From Bradyrhizobium campsiandrae (GTDB taxonomy: Bacteria; Pseudomonadota; Alphaproteobacteria; Rhizobiales; Xanthobacteraceae), in the NCBI RefSeq assembly GCF_014529705.1, contig NZ_JAANIH010000034.1:1-64000 (forward strand): DNA of 64,000 nucleotides. Reading direction: 5' to 3'. Position numbers and translations under genes: made by a program. The stretch's first letter is position 1. Each line of letters begins with the position of its first letter. The notes below the pieces were generated by a model that made no database searches, was not told where the DNA came from, and was given only the letters and a program-made list of their open reading frames with translations. Below, in pieces: positions 43,868 to 52,583 of this stretch.

Positions 43868-44490
43868 CGCAGCAATCATTTGTCCGAACCTTTGAGGACC
43901 TTGTCGAGACGGTCAAGGCAATAGCCAGACTGTTTGAAACCGACAAGGTCTTCATTATTGGCAGCCAGAGCATTCTGCTCTCTTGGCCGGACGCTCCGAT
44001 CATCTTGAGGACGTCGGGCGAAATCGACGCGTATCCTGAGAATGCCAGAATATGGGAGATCACCCATAAGGCCCTGGATCCGGATTTTCCTCCGGAAGCT
44101 TCAGAAGAGATCAACGCGTTCTTCGGCGAAGGCTCCGATTTTCATCGCAATCACGGCTTCTATATCGACGGTGTAGACGAGAACACAGCCCGTCTTCCGG
44201 CAGATTGGAACACGAGGGCGATCTACAAGCCGGTTGATGTGGATGGCCGTCCGGTCCTGGCGGTTGCGCCCTGCCCCGAGGACGTCATCGTCTCCAAACT
44301 CGCGCGATTGTCGGATAAGGACAAGGAGTTCGTCGAAGCCTATCATGCTGCACGGCCGCTCGATCTCGATTTGATTGTTCAGAGAATCAAGGCGACCACC
44401 CTAGAGCTCGAACTGCAGCAACAGGCAATCGGCTTCGTGACCCACCTTGCAAAGGGGCAGCAAGCAACGACGCCAGGCTCGAGGGATTAG
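43864..44490 (+). CDS. DUF6036-type nucleotidyltransferase
   Basis: The 208-residue protein has a minimal nucleotidyltransferase pattern: VFIIGSQSILLSWPDAPIIL, SGEIDAYPEN (an E-x-D metal pair in place of the usual D-x-D) and CPEDVIVSKLARLSDKDKEF. DUF6036 proteins are usually the toxin-like partner of a small upstream protein. The GTG start overlaps the upstream stop. Second module of this kind within 7 kb. Confidence 0.75.
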   Translation: MTQQSFVRTFEDLVETVKAIARLFETDKVFIIGSQSILLSWPDAPIILRTSGEIDAYPENARIWEITHKALDPDFPPEASEEINAFFGEGSDFHRNHGFYIDGVDENTARLPADWNTRAIYKPVDVDGRPVLAVAPCPEDVIVSKLARLSDKDKEFVEAYHAARPLDLDLIVQRIKATTLELELQQQAIGFVTHLAKGQQATTPGSRD

Positions 44491-44801
44491 TCATTCCGTC
44501 TCCAGCGTACCTACGTCGATGCCATGCAGGCACGTCAACGCAGATCCACAACCGCCGACCTCTCTGACCGTTCGCCGGATCGTGAAGGTAAAGTAATCTG
44601 CAAGATGCGAATGTTCGATCGAATGGAGCCGAATGCGCGTCTCGTTGATCCATCAAGGCCTGGCGCTGACGTGCGACGCTTGTCAGAAGCGAAACTACGC
44701 TTCACCCAGCCACTATCCGTCTTTGGGCGAACCACGCGCTCAGCGAGCCGGGCGGAACGCCGAACGGGAACGTATCAAAACAACAAGCGAACTGAAGTCA
44801 C
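44491..44801. other. Intergenic, no supported gene
   Basis: About 310 bp. A 103-codon frame at 44524-44835 is low-complexity and overlaps the following gene out of frame; I do not support it. No RNA gene is apparent. Confidence 0.4.
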
Positions 44802-45263
44802 GTGCCGGATGAAATCGAACGCTATGGCCCGTTAGGCTTCTATCACCTGGCCGAGGATTTTTATCGGGCAGCGGTGCATTCTGCCAGCCTACAAGATACC
44901 AAGCCGCGACTGCATTACAGTCTCGTGCTGTACCATCTCCATACGCATTCGATTGAACTGACGCTGAAGGCCTTCCTGCGCGCCAAAGGTATCGATGTGA
45001 AGGAACTTAAGAATAAGTTCTCGCACGGCATGACCGGGCTGATGGCAGCGGCGACCGAGCGTAAGCTGAAAGTCAGAAAGCCGAAACGATCGTTGCAAAT
45101 CTTGGAACGACTGGATCAGCTCGGCAAGGTACAGACGTTCCGATACTTCGAAGCGGGCTTTCTGAGTCTGCCCGCGCTCCACGAGGTCCAACAGCTCAAC
45201 GAGCGCATGCTGTTATCAGTCCGGCCTGCCTGCATCGCGACGCTTAAGGTAGCGCCTAAGTAA
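44802..45263 (+). CDS. HEPN-like hypothetical protein
   Basis: The 153-residue all-alpha protein starts with GTG. The block YSLVLYHLHTHSIELTLKAFLRAKGIDVKEL, then KFSHGMTGLMAAATERKL, matches HEPN-like proteins (two-helix hairpin with a conserved H..E.ALKAFL). The exact R-x4-6-H catalytic motif of HEPN RNases is not clear, so it may be a non-catalytic member. It stands in a run of defence-like genes and could act in abortive infection. Moderate confidence in the fold, low in the function. Confidence 0.55.
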   Translation: MPDEIERYGPLGFYHLAEDFYRAAVHSASLQDTKPRLHYSLVLYHLHTHSIELTLKAFLRAKGIDVKELKNKFSHGMTGLMAAATERKLKVRKPKRSLQILERLDQLGKVQTFRYFEAGFLSLPALHEVQQLNERMLLSVRPACIATLKVAPK

Positions 45264-45335
45264 CGCCCTGAGCTCCACGCCGCATTCAAAGTTTCATGTT
45301 GCTATATGCTATCGCGCGCGGTTAGGAAAACCTGC

Positions 45336-46925
45336 ATGGACGAGATATTCGATGCAGACAACGACATCCCCTTCTCCAGCTTTGATCCGGATGCGAAAGC
45401 GTGGTTTGCGAGCCTCCTATTCTGGCGGCCCTCGCGCTTGTCCGACGAAGAGATGCAAATTCACTTCGGTCATTGGGATGGGCGATGGAGCGATCAGACA
45501 AAGCGTGCGGCGCAGCGCCTCGACGCCAAAGGCCTCGATCTAAATGAAAACTGGGCACTATGCGCTCAGTACTGGATTTGCCCGGCGTGTCGCCGCCACA
45601 AGAACGATATCTTCCGGCTCTCAAAGCGGGGGATCCTGCTCGCCAAGCTGGAGCTGCACCATGACCATATGCGTGATTGCGTCTGGCCTCGCATACAGGA
45701 ACTGTTCGGAAAGGACTGGCTTGCGACGCGCCCCACATCGTCGACCACCATCCTCGATTACATCCGTGAACTAACATCACGCTTCGACGTCAGTCTCGTC
45801 TGCTCCGAGTGCAACGCGGCCGATGGCAAGGTCAAGTCGCGATTTCGCGACGAGATCGACTCACGCTTCAGCTTCACCGCGCAGGAGATCGGTACATTTA
45901 TCCGCCCGGCTGCCAGCAAGGATCATGAAATCGAGTACGAGCGCGCGCAGGCCGCGTGGGAAGCGGAACGGTCGAACTTCGAGGTCCGCCTCACTCTCCT
46001 TGACGAGCTTCTGGGCCATCTCGCCGGCGGGCGGCTAGCGCGCGACCACCAAGGCATGGCGAGCACTAGAATTATGAATGGTGCTTTCGACGCCTATTCT
46101 CTTCTCATGCGATCATTTGAACAGGACACGAAGAACACAGAACGAGCGCAACTAGTCTGGAAACTTCGGGACGAGTTTCTGGCTCGTTCGACGCGGCGCG
46201 ATTCCGCGACCTTTGCTCCAAGCGATCAGGCACGGCGCACGGTGGTCGCGCCCACCGACGAGGAATACGCCGCCTATGTTGATCCCGTCTCATCGAAGCG
46301 CTGGCTTGCTACGCCACCGGATTGGGCCTGTCCGATTTGCGTGCGGACCAAACGATACCTCATGCGCAAGAGCAAGAGCGGAAAATGGTCGGGGGGCGTT
46401 CGATCGCTTTATGAATGCACACTCGAGCGAGATGACCTGACTATCGCCAACCGGCAAAGGCTGTTCCCGGACTTCCGCAACGATATCTTCGTCCGGGATA
46501 TCTCACAGATATCCGTGTGCGCAGACTGCGCGGGAATTAGCTCAACGCTCATGCAGAAGGACCAATCAATCCGGGATCCTTATCTCAGTTGCGGGGACCG
46601 GCGCGCTTCCATCCTCAGCAGCCAATCCCACTGCACACACGAGATCGATTTTGAAGCAGTTCGGCAGCGCGCGATCGCAAACGAGTCCTATGCGGCCGCG
46701 ATGGGAGCCTTCCAAGCTTTTCGAGCGCTTGTACGCGATTTTACTGGCAGGCTTGAACGCGGGCGTCGTTGGGGACATACGAAGAAAGATCTCGTTGAGG
46801 AATTTGCCGAAGATCTCCGTGTCTTTCACCGCATCGAGGACGCCGCGGAAGCCGTGGACCTTGTCAAATGGCTCTTGACGCAGGCTGCCGGTGACCATGA
46901 GAGCATGATAGACGTCATCGATTAA
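45336..46925 (+). CDS. HNH-nuclease-like zinc-finger protein, two-fold
   Basis: This 529-residue protein has an HNH-type zinc core at residues about 82-160: CPAC (82-85), LELHHDHMRD with His108-His111, and CSECNAADG (156-164). A second cysteine set in the C-terminal half (WACPICVRTKRYL, SVCADCAGI) resembles the first but lacks the HHDH block, so the protein seems to be a duplicated core with one degenerate copy. It probably cuts or binds DNA, and the context suggests a defence role. Start 45336 is favoured over 45306. No known system matches exactly. Confidence 0.6.
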   Translation: MDEIFDADNDIPFSSFDPDAKAWFASLLFWRPSRLSDEEMQIHFGHWDGRWSDQTKRAAQRLDAKGLDLNENWALCAQYWICPACRRHKNDIFRLSKRGILLAKLELHHDHMRDCVWPRIQELFGKDWLATRPTSSTTILDYIRELTSRFDVSLVCSECNAADGKVKSRFRDEIDSRFSFTAQEIGTFIRPAASKDHEIEYERAQAAWEAERSNFEVRLTLLDELLGHLAGGRLARDHQGMASTRIMNGAFDAYSLLMRSFEQDTKNTERAQLVWKLRDEFLARSTRRDSATFAPSDQARRTVVAPTDEEYAAYVDPVSSKRWLATPPDWACPICVRTKRYLMRKSKSGKWSGGVRSLYECTLERDDLTIANRQRLFPDFRNDIFVRDISQISVCADCAGISSTLMQKDQSIRDPYLSCGDRRASILSSQSHCTHEIDFEAVRQRAIANESYAAAMGAFQAFRALVRDFTGRLERGRRWGHTKKDLVEEFAEDLRVFHRIEDAAEAVDLVKWLLTQAAGDHESMIDVID

Positions 46926-47043
46926 TTCGGTTCACTCGAAACATCCTGGTCTCATTTGTCGTTCCGGGCAGAGCGAGGACCGGCGTGCCTGAGGCTCGTT
47001 TGATTGGGCCACCTGAATTCGACGAAAATTCTGTCTATTCAGC

Positions 47044-47865
47044 ATGTTAATGGCATTGCTGCTGAATGACAGCGACCGAAACGCGTGGGATGCGGCAGGC
47101 TGGGTGCGTGGGCTTGTCAATGCGATTTCCTCGTCGACGGCAGATTTCGCGGGTGAAGCGCTGGAGCGCTTGAAAAAGAATGCAGATCTCGCATCCTATT
47201 CGCCCCATATCTTGCACGCTTACGAAAGCCAGAAACAGCGCCGACGGGAGGCCGCTTTTGAGCGTCCCGATTGGCCGAAAACCGTAGCGGCGCTGGATAA
47301 CGGGCCGCCCGCGACCGTCGCAGATCTCCACTCCCTTCTGGTCGCGCAGCTTCGGGACGCTCGGCAACGCATCCAGCGGACGAACACGGATATCTTCAAA
47401 TACTTTTGGAACGTGGACGCCTACAATCGGCCAGAAGAGCCGCGTCCGGAGGAAGCCTGCCGGGATGCGCTTGTCGACGTTATTCGTCCGACCTTGAAGC
47501 CTTTGGGTATCGCCGTTGAGCCAGAGGGCCATATGGCAGGCGACAAGCGTGCCGACATGTCGGTCGTTATTCCCGGCTGCAAGGTGCTATGCGAATGGAA
47601 GCGGGACTACCATGCAAAGGTCTGGACGGCGATTGAAGGCCAGCTTGAGCGCTTCTACGCGCATGATCCGGACGCCAAGGGCTTTGGCGTGTTCGGCGTA
47701 TTCTGGTTCGGCAACAAGAGACCTCAGATGCTTCCAGCGCCTCCCAATGGAATGCAGCGGCCTCAATCGGCCGACGAAATGGAGCGAATGCTCATCGAGT
47801 TGACCCCAGCCGCCATGCGCCATCGCCTGGCGGTCATCGTCATCGACGTGTCTGGCGACTTCTGA
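47044..47865 (+). CDS. PD-(D/E)XK-nuclease-like protein, probably a C-terminal remnant
   Basis: The 273-residue protein has a restriction-endonuclease-like core: acidic residues in EEACRDALVDVI (139-148), Asp171 in KRADMSVVIPG, and the E-x-K at Glu184/Lys186 in KVLCEWKRDYH. The N-terminal part (MALLLNDSDRNAWDAAGWVRG) starts abruptly, and related-looking codons upstream (GPPEFDENSVYSA) end in a stop in another frame. It is therefore probably the tail of a larger NTPase-nuclease whose 5' part is lost. Function is likely nucleic-acid cleavage. Confidence 0.55.
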   Translation: MLMALLLNDSDRNAWDAAGWVRGLVNAISSSTADFAGEALERLKKNADLASYSPHILHAYESQKQRRREAAFERPDWPKTVAALDNGPPATVADLHSLLVAQLRDARQRIQRTNTDIFKYFWNVDAYNRPEEPRPEEACRDALVDVIRPTLKPLGIAVEPEGHMAGDKRADMSVVIPGCKVLCEWKRDYHAKVWTAIEGQLERFYAHDPDAKGFGVFGVFWFGNKRPQMLPAPPNGMQRPQSADEMERMLIELTPAAMRHRLAVIVIDVSGDF

Positions 47866-48157
47866 GCAAACGGCGATCAGTGTCTCCCTGAAACGATGGT
47901 GTTGGACACGGGAGCCCGAAGGGGATTTTGCGATCGCCGTCGTCGCTTGCGATACACTGCTGTTCAAATCGCAAAGAACGCATCTGCGCGTGCGAGAGAC
48001 CTACTGTGACAGATCGGTCATACGCCGGAGGCGGCGATAAAAGCGAGAATAAGATTGCGCTACTGATGAGTGCGCCGACGTTTGCCAATGTTCGCCATTG
48101 CTTATTCGACGGATATTCGACGATTTCTTCAATCCAGATCTAAGTCATTGAAATATT
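47866..48157. other. Intergenic at the island edge
   Basis: About 290 bp with no recognisable gene, lying between the nuclease-like gene and the tRNA-Glu remnant. Confidence 0.4.
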
Positions 48158-48202
48158 TGGCGCTCCCTAGGGGAATCGAACCCCTGTTTCAGCCTTGAGA
48201 GG
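48158..48202 (-). pseudogene. tRNA-Glu(CTC) 3' fragment, probable attachment site
   Basis: On the minus strand the sequence gives the 3' half of tRNA-Glu: the anticodon loop CTCTCAA with its 3' stem, a T-arm with GGTTCGATTCC, the 3' acceptor strand and encoded CCA. The 5' half (acceptor, D-arm) is missing. Such 3' fragments are left by integrative elements that recombine in the tRNA gene. The cut side faces 48203, that is, away from the accessory genes. Confidence 0.78.
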
Positions 48203-48495
48203 ACCAGGACTGATCTCGCAAAAACGAGGTCAAGGAGGGAGGATCACTCCGTGTGAGCCGCTGTTTTCCTGTCGGATTACATGTGGAGAGCCGGCGACTT
48301 TCGGCTCACAAAGTGCGTTTTAAAAATCGTCAGTTGCCATCTGAAACGGTCGTCGGGGTAACTGCCTGAAGGAGATCGCGATCAGCCGGCAATCACAATT
48401 GAGTCATCACGCCATCGCCAAGCTACGCTGCAACCTACTTCTCACCGCTTCCACCACGCTTCCACGAGCGAAACTTGAGCGCAAATTTGGAGAAG
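48203..48495. other. Intergenic between tRNA remnant and tRNA-fMet
   Basis: About 290 bp with no gene recognised. A short inverted word GTGAGCCG/CGGCTCAC spans about 48251-48310. It may include the end of the element that used the tRNA-Glu site. Confidence 0.35.
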
Positions 48496-48532
48496 CAAAA
48501 AGCCCCTGAAACCAATTTGATTTCAAGGGCTT
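48496..48532 (-). terminator. Terminator of tRNA-fMet
   Basis: On the minus strand AAGCCCTTGAAA pairs with TTTCAGGGGCTT and is followed by TTTTT. It begins 7 bp after the tRNA 3' end. Confidence 0.8.
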
Positions 48533-48538
48533 GAAGCT

Positions 48539-48615
<77 letters not shown>

Positions 48616-49161
48616 TTAAACACTTGCGCGCCTTCGTCAAAAGGCCGGGGACGGTGGATTAAGGGCCGACGCTGGTGGCGTGGCTTGCTTCTCCCGTCCC
48701 GAAGGCTTCCCTGGAAGGCAACCCCGGGCAAAGCCCTCGGGTGCGGGGCGTATGTACCAACCCGGGCCGGCTTTGGAAAGGGCCGCCGGGACGTTTTTTT
48801 CGACTTTATGACAGGTCGAGCGCGCGGATTCCGGCCGATCTGCCCTGCACTTGCCAGAAGTTCCACAAACCGCCAGCTTGCGGCAACAAAACAGCGGCGA
48901 AATTGCCGGATGGGGAGGAGCGCCATGGACAAATCCCTGGACGATATTGCGGACCGTCCCCGGGGCGGGTGCCCCGCTGGCTGCGCTGACGAACCGCTTT
49001 CAGGCCATGGCCGCGCGCCTGCGCGCCGTGGTCGCTGATCATGCGGAGCGTTTTCGGCGGGCAATCTCGGCCGATTTCGGCCGCCGGGAGGCCGCTCTCG
49101 ATGGCTTCGCTCCGCTCGCAATGACGACGACAACAAGAACTCTTCAAGGGGGAAAACAACA
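48616..49161. other. Intergenic with terminator-like hairpin and partial repeat
   Basis: I support no protein gene. A GC-rich stretch at about 48640-48800 ends in a strong but imperfect stem (CCCGGGCCGGCTTT with AAAGGGCCGCCGGG) and a seven-T run at 48802-48808, so a plus-strand transcript, possibly a small RNA, may end there. At 49098-49131 lies half of the rhizobial palindromic repeat (CTCCGCTCGCAATGACG) also found at 56080. Confidence 0.4.
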
Positions 49162-50760
49162 GTGACTGATACATTCGATTTCATCGTCGTGGGCGCGGGC
49201 TCGGGCGGATGCGCGGTGGCGGGGCGGCTGTCGGAGGATGCGGCGACGTCGGTGGCGCTGCTCGACGCCGGCGGCGTCAATGACAGCTGGCGCATCACCA
49301 CGCCGTTCGGGCTGGCCTTGCCGTACAAGGCGGCCAATTGGGCCTTCGATACGGTGCCGCAAAAGGGATTGAACGGGCGCATCGGCTATCAGCCGCGCGG
49401 CAGGGGCCTCGGCGGGTCCTCGGCGATCAATGCCATGGTCTACATCCGCGGCCACAAATGGGACTACGACCACTGGGCCTCGCTCGGCAATCAAGGCTGG
49501 TCGTATGCGGACGTGCTGCCCTATTTCAAGCGCTCGGAAAACAATTCCGATTTCGACGGCGAATATCACGGCAAGGGCGGCCCGCTGCACGTCAACAGGC
49601 TGCGCTCGGACAATCCGATCCATGACGTTTTCCAGCAGGCCGCGCGCGAGGCCCAGTTCCGCATCCGCGAGGACTTCAACGCAGAGGATCACGAGGGGCT
49701 CGGCAGCTACCAGGTGACGCAGCACAAGGGCGAGCGCTGGAGCGCAGCGCGGGCCTATCTGCAGCCTCACATCGGCAAACGCGCCAATCTGCGCGTCGAG
49801 ACCGGCGCGCATGCGACGAAAATCCTTTTTGAAGCAGGGCGCGCGGTCGGCATCGAATATCTGCAGGGCAGGCAGAAGAAGCAGCTGCGCGCACGGCGCG
49901 AGGTGATCCTCGCCGGTGGCGCGTTCCAGTCACCGCAGCTCTTGATGCTGTCAGGCATCGGCGATGGCGAGGCGCTCCGTGCCCATGGCATCGGCGTCGT
50001 GCATCATTTGCCGGGGGTCGGGCGCAATCTGCAGGACCATCCGGATTTCGTGTTCGTCTACGCCTCCGACTATCCGCATTTCGTGCATTCCTCGCTCGGC
50101 CGGCTCCCCTCCCTGCTCCGCGCCATCCAGCGCTATCGCCGCGAGCGGCGCGGTCTGATGACCACCAATTTCGCCGAATGCGGCGGCTTCCTGAAGACGC
50201 AGCCCCACCTCGACGTGCCGGACATCCAGCTCCACTTCGTGATCGCGATGCTCGACGACCACGGCCGCAAGAAGCACAAGGAGGCAGGCTTCTCATGCCA
50301 TGTCTGCCTGCTCAGGCCGAAGAGCCGCGGCAGCGTCTGGCTGAAAAGCGCCGACCCGCTCGCTGCTCCCATGATCGATCCGAATTTTCTCGGCGAGGCG
50401 GAAGACCTCGAAGCGATGGTTGCCGCCTTCAAGACCACGCGGCGGCTGATGGAAACGCCTGCACTGCGCGCGTTGCAGAAGAAGGACATGTTCACGTCCG
50501 CGGTGAAAACGGACGACGACATCCGCGCCATCCTGCGCAATCGCGTCGACACGGTCTATCACCCGGTCGGCACCTGCAAGATGGGCACGGACGCGATGGC
50601 CGTGGTCGATCCGATACTGAAGGTGCGCGGCGTCGAGGCCTTGCGCGTGGTCGACGCCTCGATCATGCCGACGCTGATCGGCGGCAACACCAATGCGCCT
50701 GCGATCATGATCGGGGAGAAGGCGGCGGATATGATCAAGGCAGAGATCAGAGCGAGCTAG
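49162..50760 (+). CDS. GMC-family FAD oxidoreductase (choline dehydrogenase-like)
   Basis: The 532-residue flavoprotein has the N-terminal FAD-binding GAGSGGCAVAGRLSE, GMC signature 1 (GRGLGGSSAINAMVYIRG), signature 2 (GAFQSPQLLMLSGIG) and the catalytic C-terminal HPVGTCKMG with NTNAPAIMIGEKAADM. It oxidises an alcohol to aldehyde. The GTG start has GGGGG about 9 bp upstream. The substrate is not predictable; many Bradyrhizobium paralogues exist. Confidence 0.93.
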   Translation: MTDTFDFIVVGAGSGGCAVAGRLSEDAATSVALLDAGGVNDSWRITTPFGLALPYKAANWAFDTVPQKGLNGRIGYQPRGRGLGGSSAINAMVYIRGHKWDYDHWASLGNQGWSYADVLPYFKRSENNSDFDGEYHGKGGPLHVNRLRSDNPIHDVFQQAAREAQFRIREDFNAEDHEGLGSYQVTQHKGERWSAARAYLQPHIGKRANLRVETGAHATKILFEAGRAVGIEYLQGRQKKQLRARREVILAGGAFQSPQLLMLSGIGDGEALRAHGIGVVHHLPGVGRNLQDHPDFVFVYASDYPHFVHSSLGRLPSLLRAIQRYRRERRGLMTTNFAECGGFLKTQPHLDVPDIQLHFVIAMLDDHGRKKHKEAGFSCHVCLLRPKSRGSVWLKSADPLAAPMIDPNFLGEAEDLEAMVAAFKTTRRLMETPALRALQKKDMFTSAVKTDDDIRAILRNRVDTVYHPVGTCKMGTDAMAVVDPILKVRGVEALRVVDASIMPTLIGGNTNAPAIMIGEKAADMIKAEIRAS

Positions 50761-50976
50761 CGGCGCTACGTCATCCTCCGCTTGTCCGGGATGACGGAGG
50801 TGTCCAACTCGACGCGGGCTCGCACCCGCGAGGATGTTTCCTTTACTGACGTCGAATAGTCATGGAGTGAGCGCAGTATCTGAGCTGGAGCCGCAAAAAA
50901 TACGGACGATTTTAGCGATCTGAAACCGGAACGATCGGTTGGACGTTCATTCGTTCCACCGAGGCAGGGTTCGCTC

Positions 50977-51489
50977 ATGAATAGTTTCGATCTCGCGGTC
51001 TATGCGGCGCTCGCGCTTGCGATCGGGTTTGGGTTCAGGACCGGCCTATTGCGCAGCGCCATGACCATTCTCGCCTATCTGCTCGCCGCCCCGATCGCGG
51101 TTTCGCTGATGCCGATGATTGCGCCGCAGATCGCCGGCAATCCGAACGCGCCGCTCTTCCAGAACTGGATCTGGTTCTTCGGCATCTTCCTGGTGGTCGG
51201 CATGCTGCTGGGCTATATCGGCCGCTTCGTGCTGGACGACACGATTAGCGAAGCCGGGATCGGCGACCGGCTCGGCGGTGCCGCGCTCGGCGCCATCAGG
51301 GTCGGCCTCGTCGCCACCACGCTGGTGCTGGTGTTCGACCAGATCGTGCCGGCCAACCGCCAGCCGCCCTTCCTGGCCGGCTCGCACCTGCGGCCGCTGT
51401 TCTCGGCGGCCGGGCAGATGGGCTTCAAGTCACTGCCGCCGGAGGCCGCTGCCGCGATCGACCGCCTCAAGCAGGAGCGGCATATCTGA
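50977..51489 (+). CDS. CvpA-family membrane protein
   Basis: This 170-residue protein has four predicted transmembrane segments (LAVYAALALAIGFGF, SAMTILAYLLAAPIAVSL, IWFFGIFLVVGMLLGYIG, IRVGLVATTLVLVF) and the D-x8-G-x10-GRF pattern of colicin V production proteins. CvpA affects envelope functions; its exact activity is unclear. It stands alone between the GMC and SDR genes. Confidence 0.8.
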   Translation: MNSFDLAVYAALALAIGFGFRTGLLRSAMTILAYLLAAPIAVSLMPMIAPQIAGNPNAPLFQNWIWFFGIFLVVGMLLGYIGRFVLDDTISEAGIGDRLGGAALGAIRVGLVATTLVLVFDQIVPANRQPPFLAGSHLRPLFSAAGQMGFKSLPPEAAAAIDRLKQERHI

Positions 51490-51620
51490 TCATGCCCGTT
51501 TGCATCGCCTCGGCGGCACGCCATGCATTTTGACGCTGGCCCCTCCCTTATCAGCGGCATCACTCTTGGCTAGAGTGCACCCCGTCCAAAAACCTGCCTG
51601 CTATTTTCGGGAGTGAAACA

Positions 51621-52403
51621 GTGGATCTTGGGATCAAAGGTCGCCGCGCCATCGTCTGCGCATCCAGCAAGGGCTTGGGGCGCGCCTGCGCCATCGCGCT
51701 GGCGGAAGCCGGTGTCGATGTTACGCTGACCGCGCGCGGCGCCGAAGCGCTGAAGAAGACGGCCGACGAGATCCGGAAGGCCTATCCCACCGTCAAGGTC
51801 ACCGAGATCGTCGGCGACATCACGACGCCCGCGGGGCGCGAGGCCGTGCTGAAGGCCTGCCCCGAGCCCGATATCCTCATCAACAATGCCGGCGGCCCAC
51901 CGCCCGGCGATTTCCGCAACTGGACCCGCGACGACTGGATCAAGGCGATCGACGCCAACATGTTGACGCCGATCGAGCTGATCAAGGCGACCGTGGATGG
52001 CATGATGGCGCGCAAGTTCGGCCGCATCGTCAACATCACCTCGGCCGCGGTGAAGGCACCGATCGACATTCTCGGCCTCTCCAACGGCGCCCGCGCCGGC
52101 CTCACCGGCTTCATCGCCGGCCTGTCGCGCAAGACCGTGATCAACAACGTCACCATCAACGGCCTGTTGCCGGGTCCGTTCGAGACCGACCGTCTCACCG
52201 GCACCGCGAAGGCCGAGGCCGACAAGCGCGGCACGACGCCGGAGGCGATCCTGGCCGAGCGCGCAAAACTCAATCCGGCCGGCCGCTTCGGCCAACCGGA
52301 CGAGTTCGGCTATGCCTGCGCCTTCCTGTGCGGCGCCAAGGCCGGCTTTATCACCGGGCAGAACATCTTGCTCGACGGTGGCGCCTTCCCGGGAACGCTG
52401 TGA
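51621..52403 (+). CDS. SDR-family oxidoreductase, atypical active site
   Basis: This 260-residue Rossmann protein has the N-terminal CASSKGLGRACA (variant TGxxxGxG) and NNAG. The usual serine is present in NITSAAVK, but at the YxxxK position the sequence reads LSNGARAG, so Tyr and Lys are replaced by Ser and Arg. This is a known divergent SDR subgroup with unproven chemistry. GTG start; GGGAG lies about 9 bp upstream. Confidence 0.83.
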   Translation: MDLGIKGRRAIVCASSKGLGRACAIALAEAGVDVTLTARGAEALKKTADEIRKAYPTVKVTEIVGDITTPAGREAVLKACPEPDILINNAGGPPPGDFRNWTRDDWIKAIDANMLTPIELIKATVDGMMARKFGRIVNITSAAVKAPIDILGLSNGARAGLTGFIAGLSRKTVINNVTINGLLPGPFETDRLTGTAKAEADKRGTTPEAILAERAKLNPAGRFGQPDEFGYACAFLCGAKAGFITGQNILLDGGAFPGTL

Positions 52404-52408
52404 TCTTT

Positions 52409-52528
52409 CACCTCTCCCCAGCGGGGAGAGGTCGATTTGCGCCAGCAAATCGGGTGAGGGTTGTTGCAACAAGTGAGAGCGTGACCCCTCACCCGGCGCT
52501 ACGCACCGACCTCTCCCAAGGGAGAGGT
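52409..52528. repeat. Intergenic palindromic repeat
   Basis: CACCTCTCCCC-GGGGAGAGG forms a first stem and CACCTCTCCCTTGGGAGAGG a second in the same stretch, with CTCACCC/GGGTGAG words between. Repeats of this kind are frequent between genes in Bradyrhizobium. Confidence 0.75.
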
Positions 52529-52583
52529 GGATTCCCGATGCCGCACCCGCTTGCCCAAAATCACAGCTCGGAAAGTGATCCAG

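Noticed and set aside
44524..44835. A 103-codon plus-strand frame
   Set aside because: Arg/Ser-rich, no homology pattern, and overlaps the better-supported HEPN-like gene.
48640..48808. SRP RNA or 6S RNA
   Set aside because: The conserved SRP tetraloop region and 6S-like open bulge could not be found; only the terminator-like end is visible.
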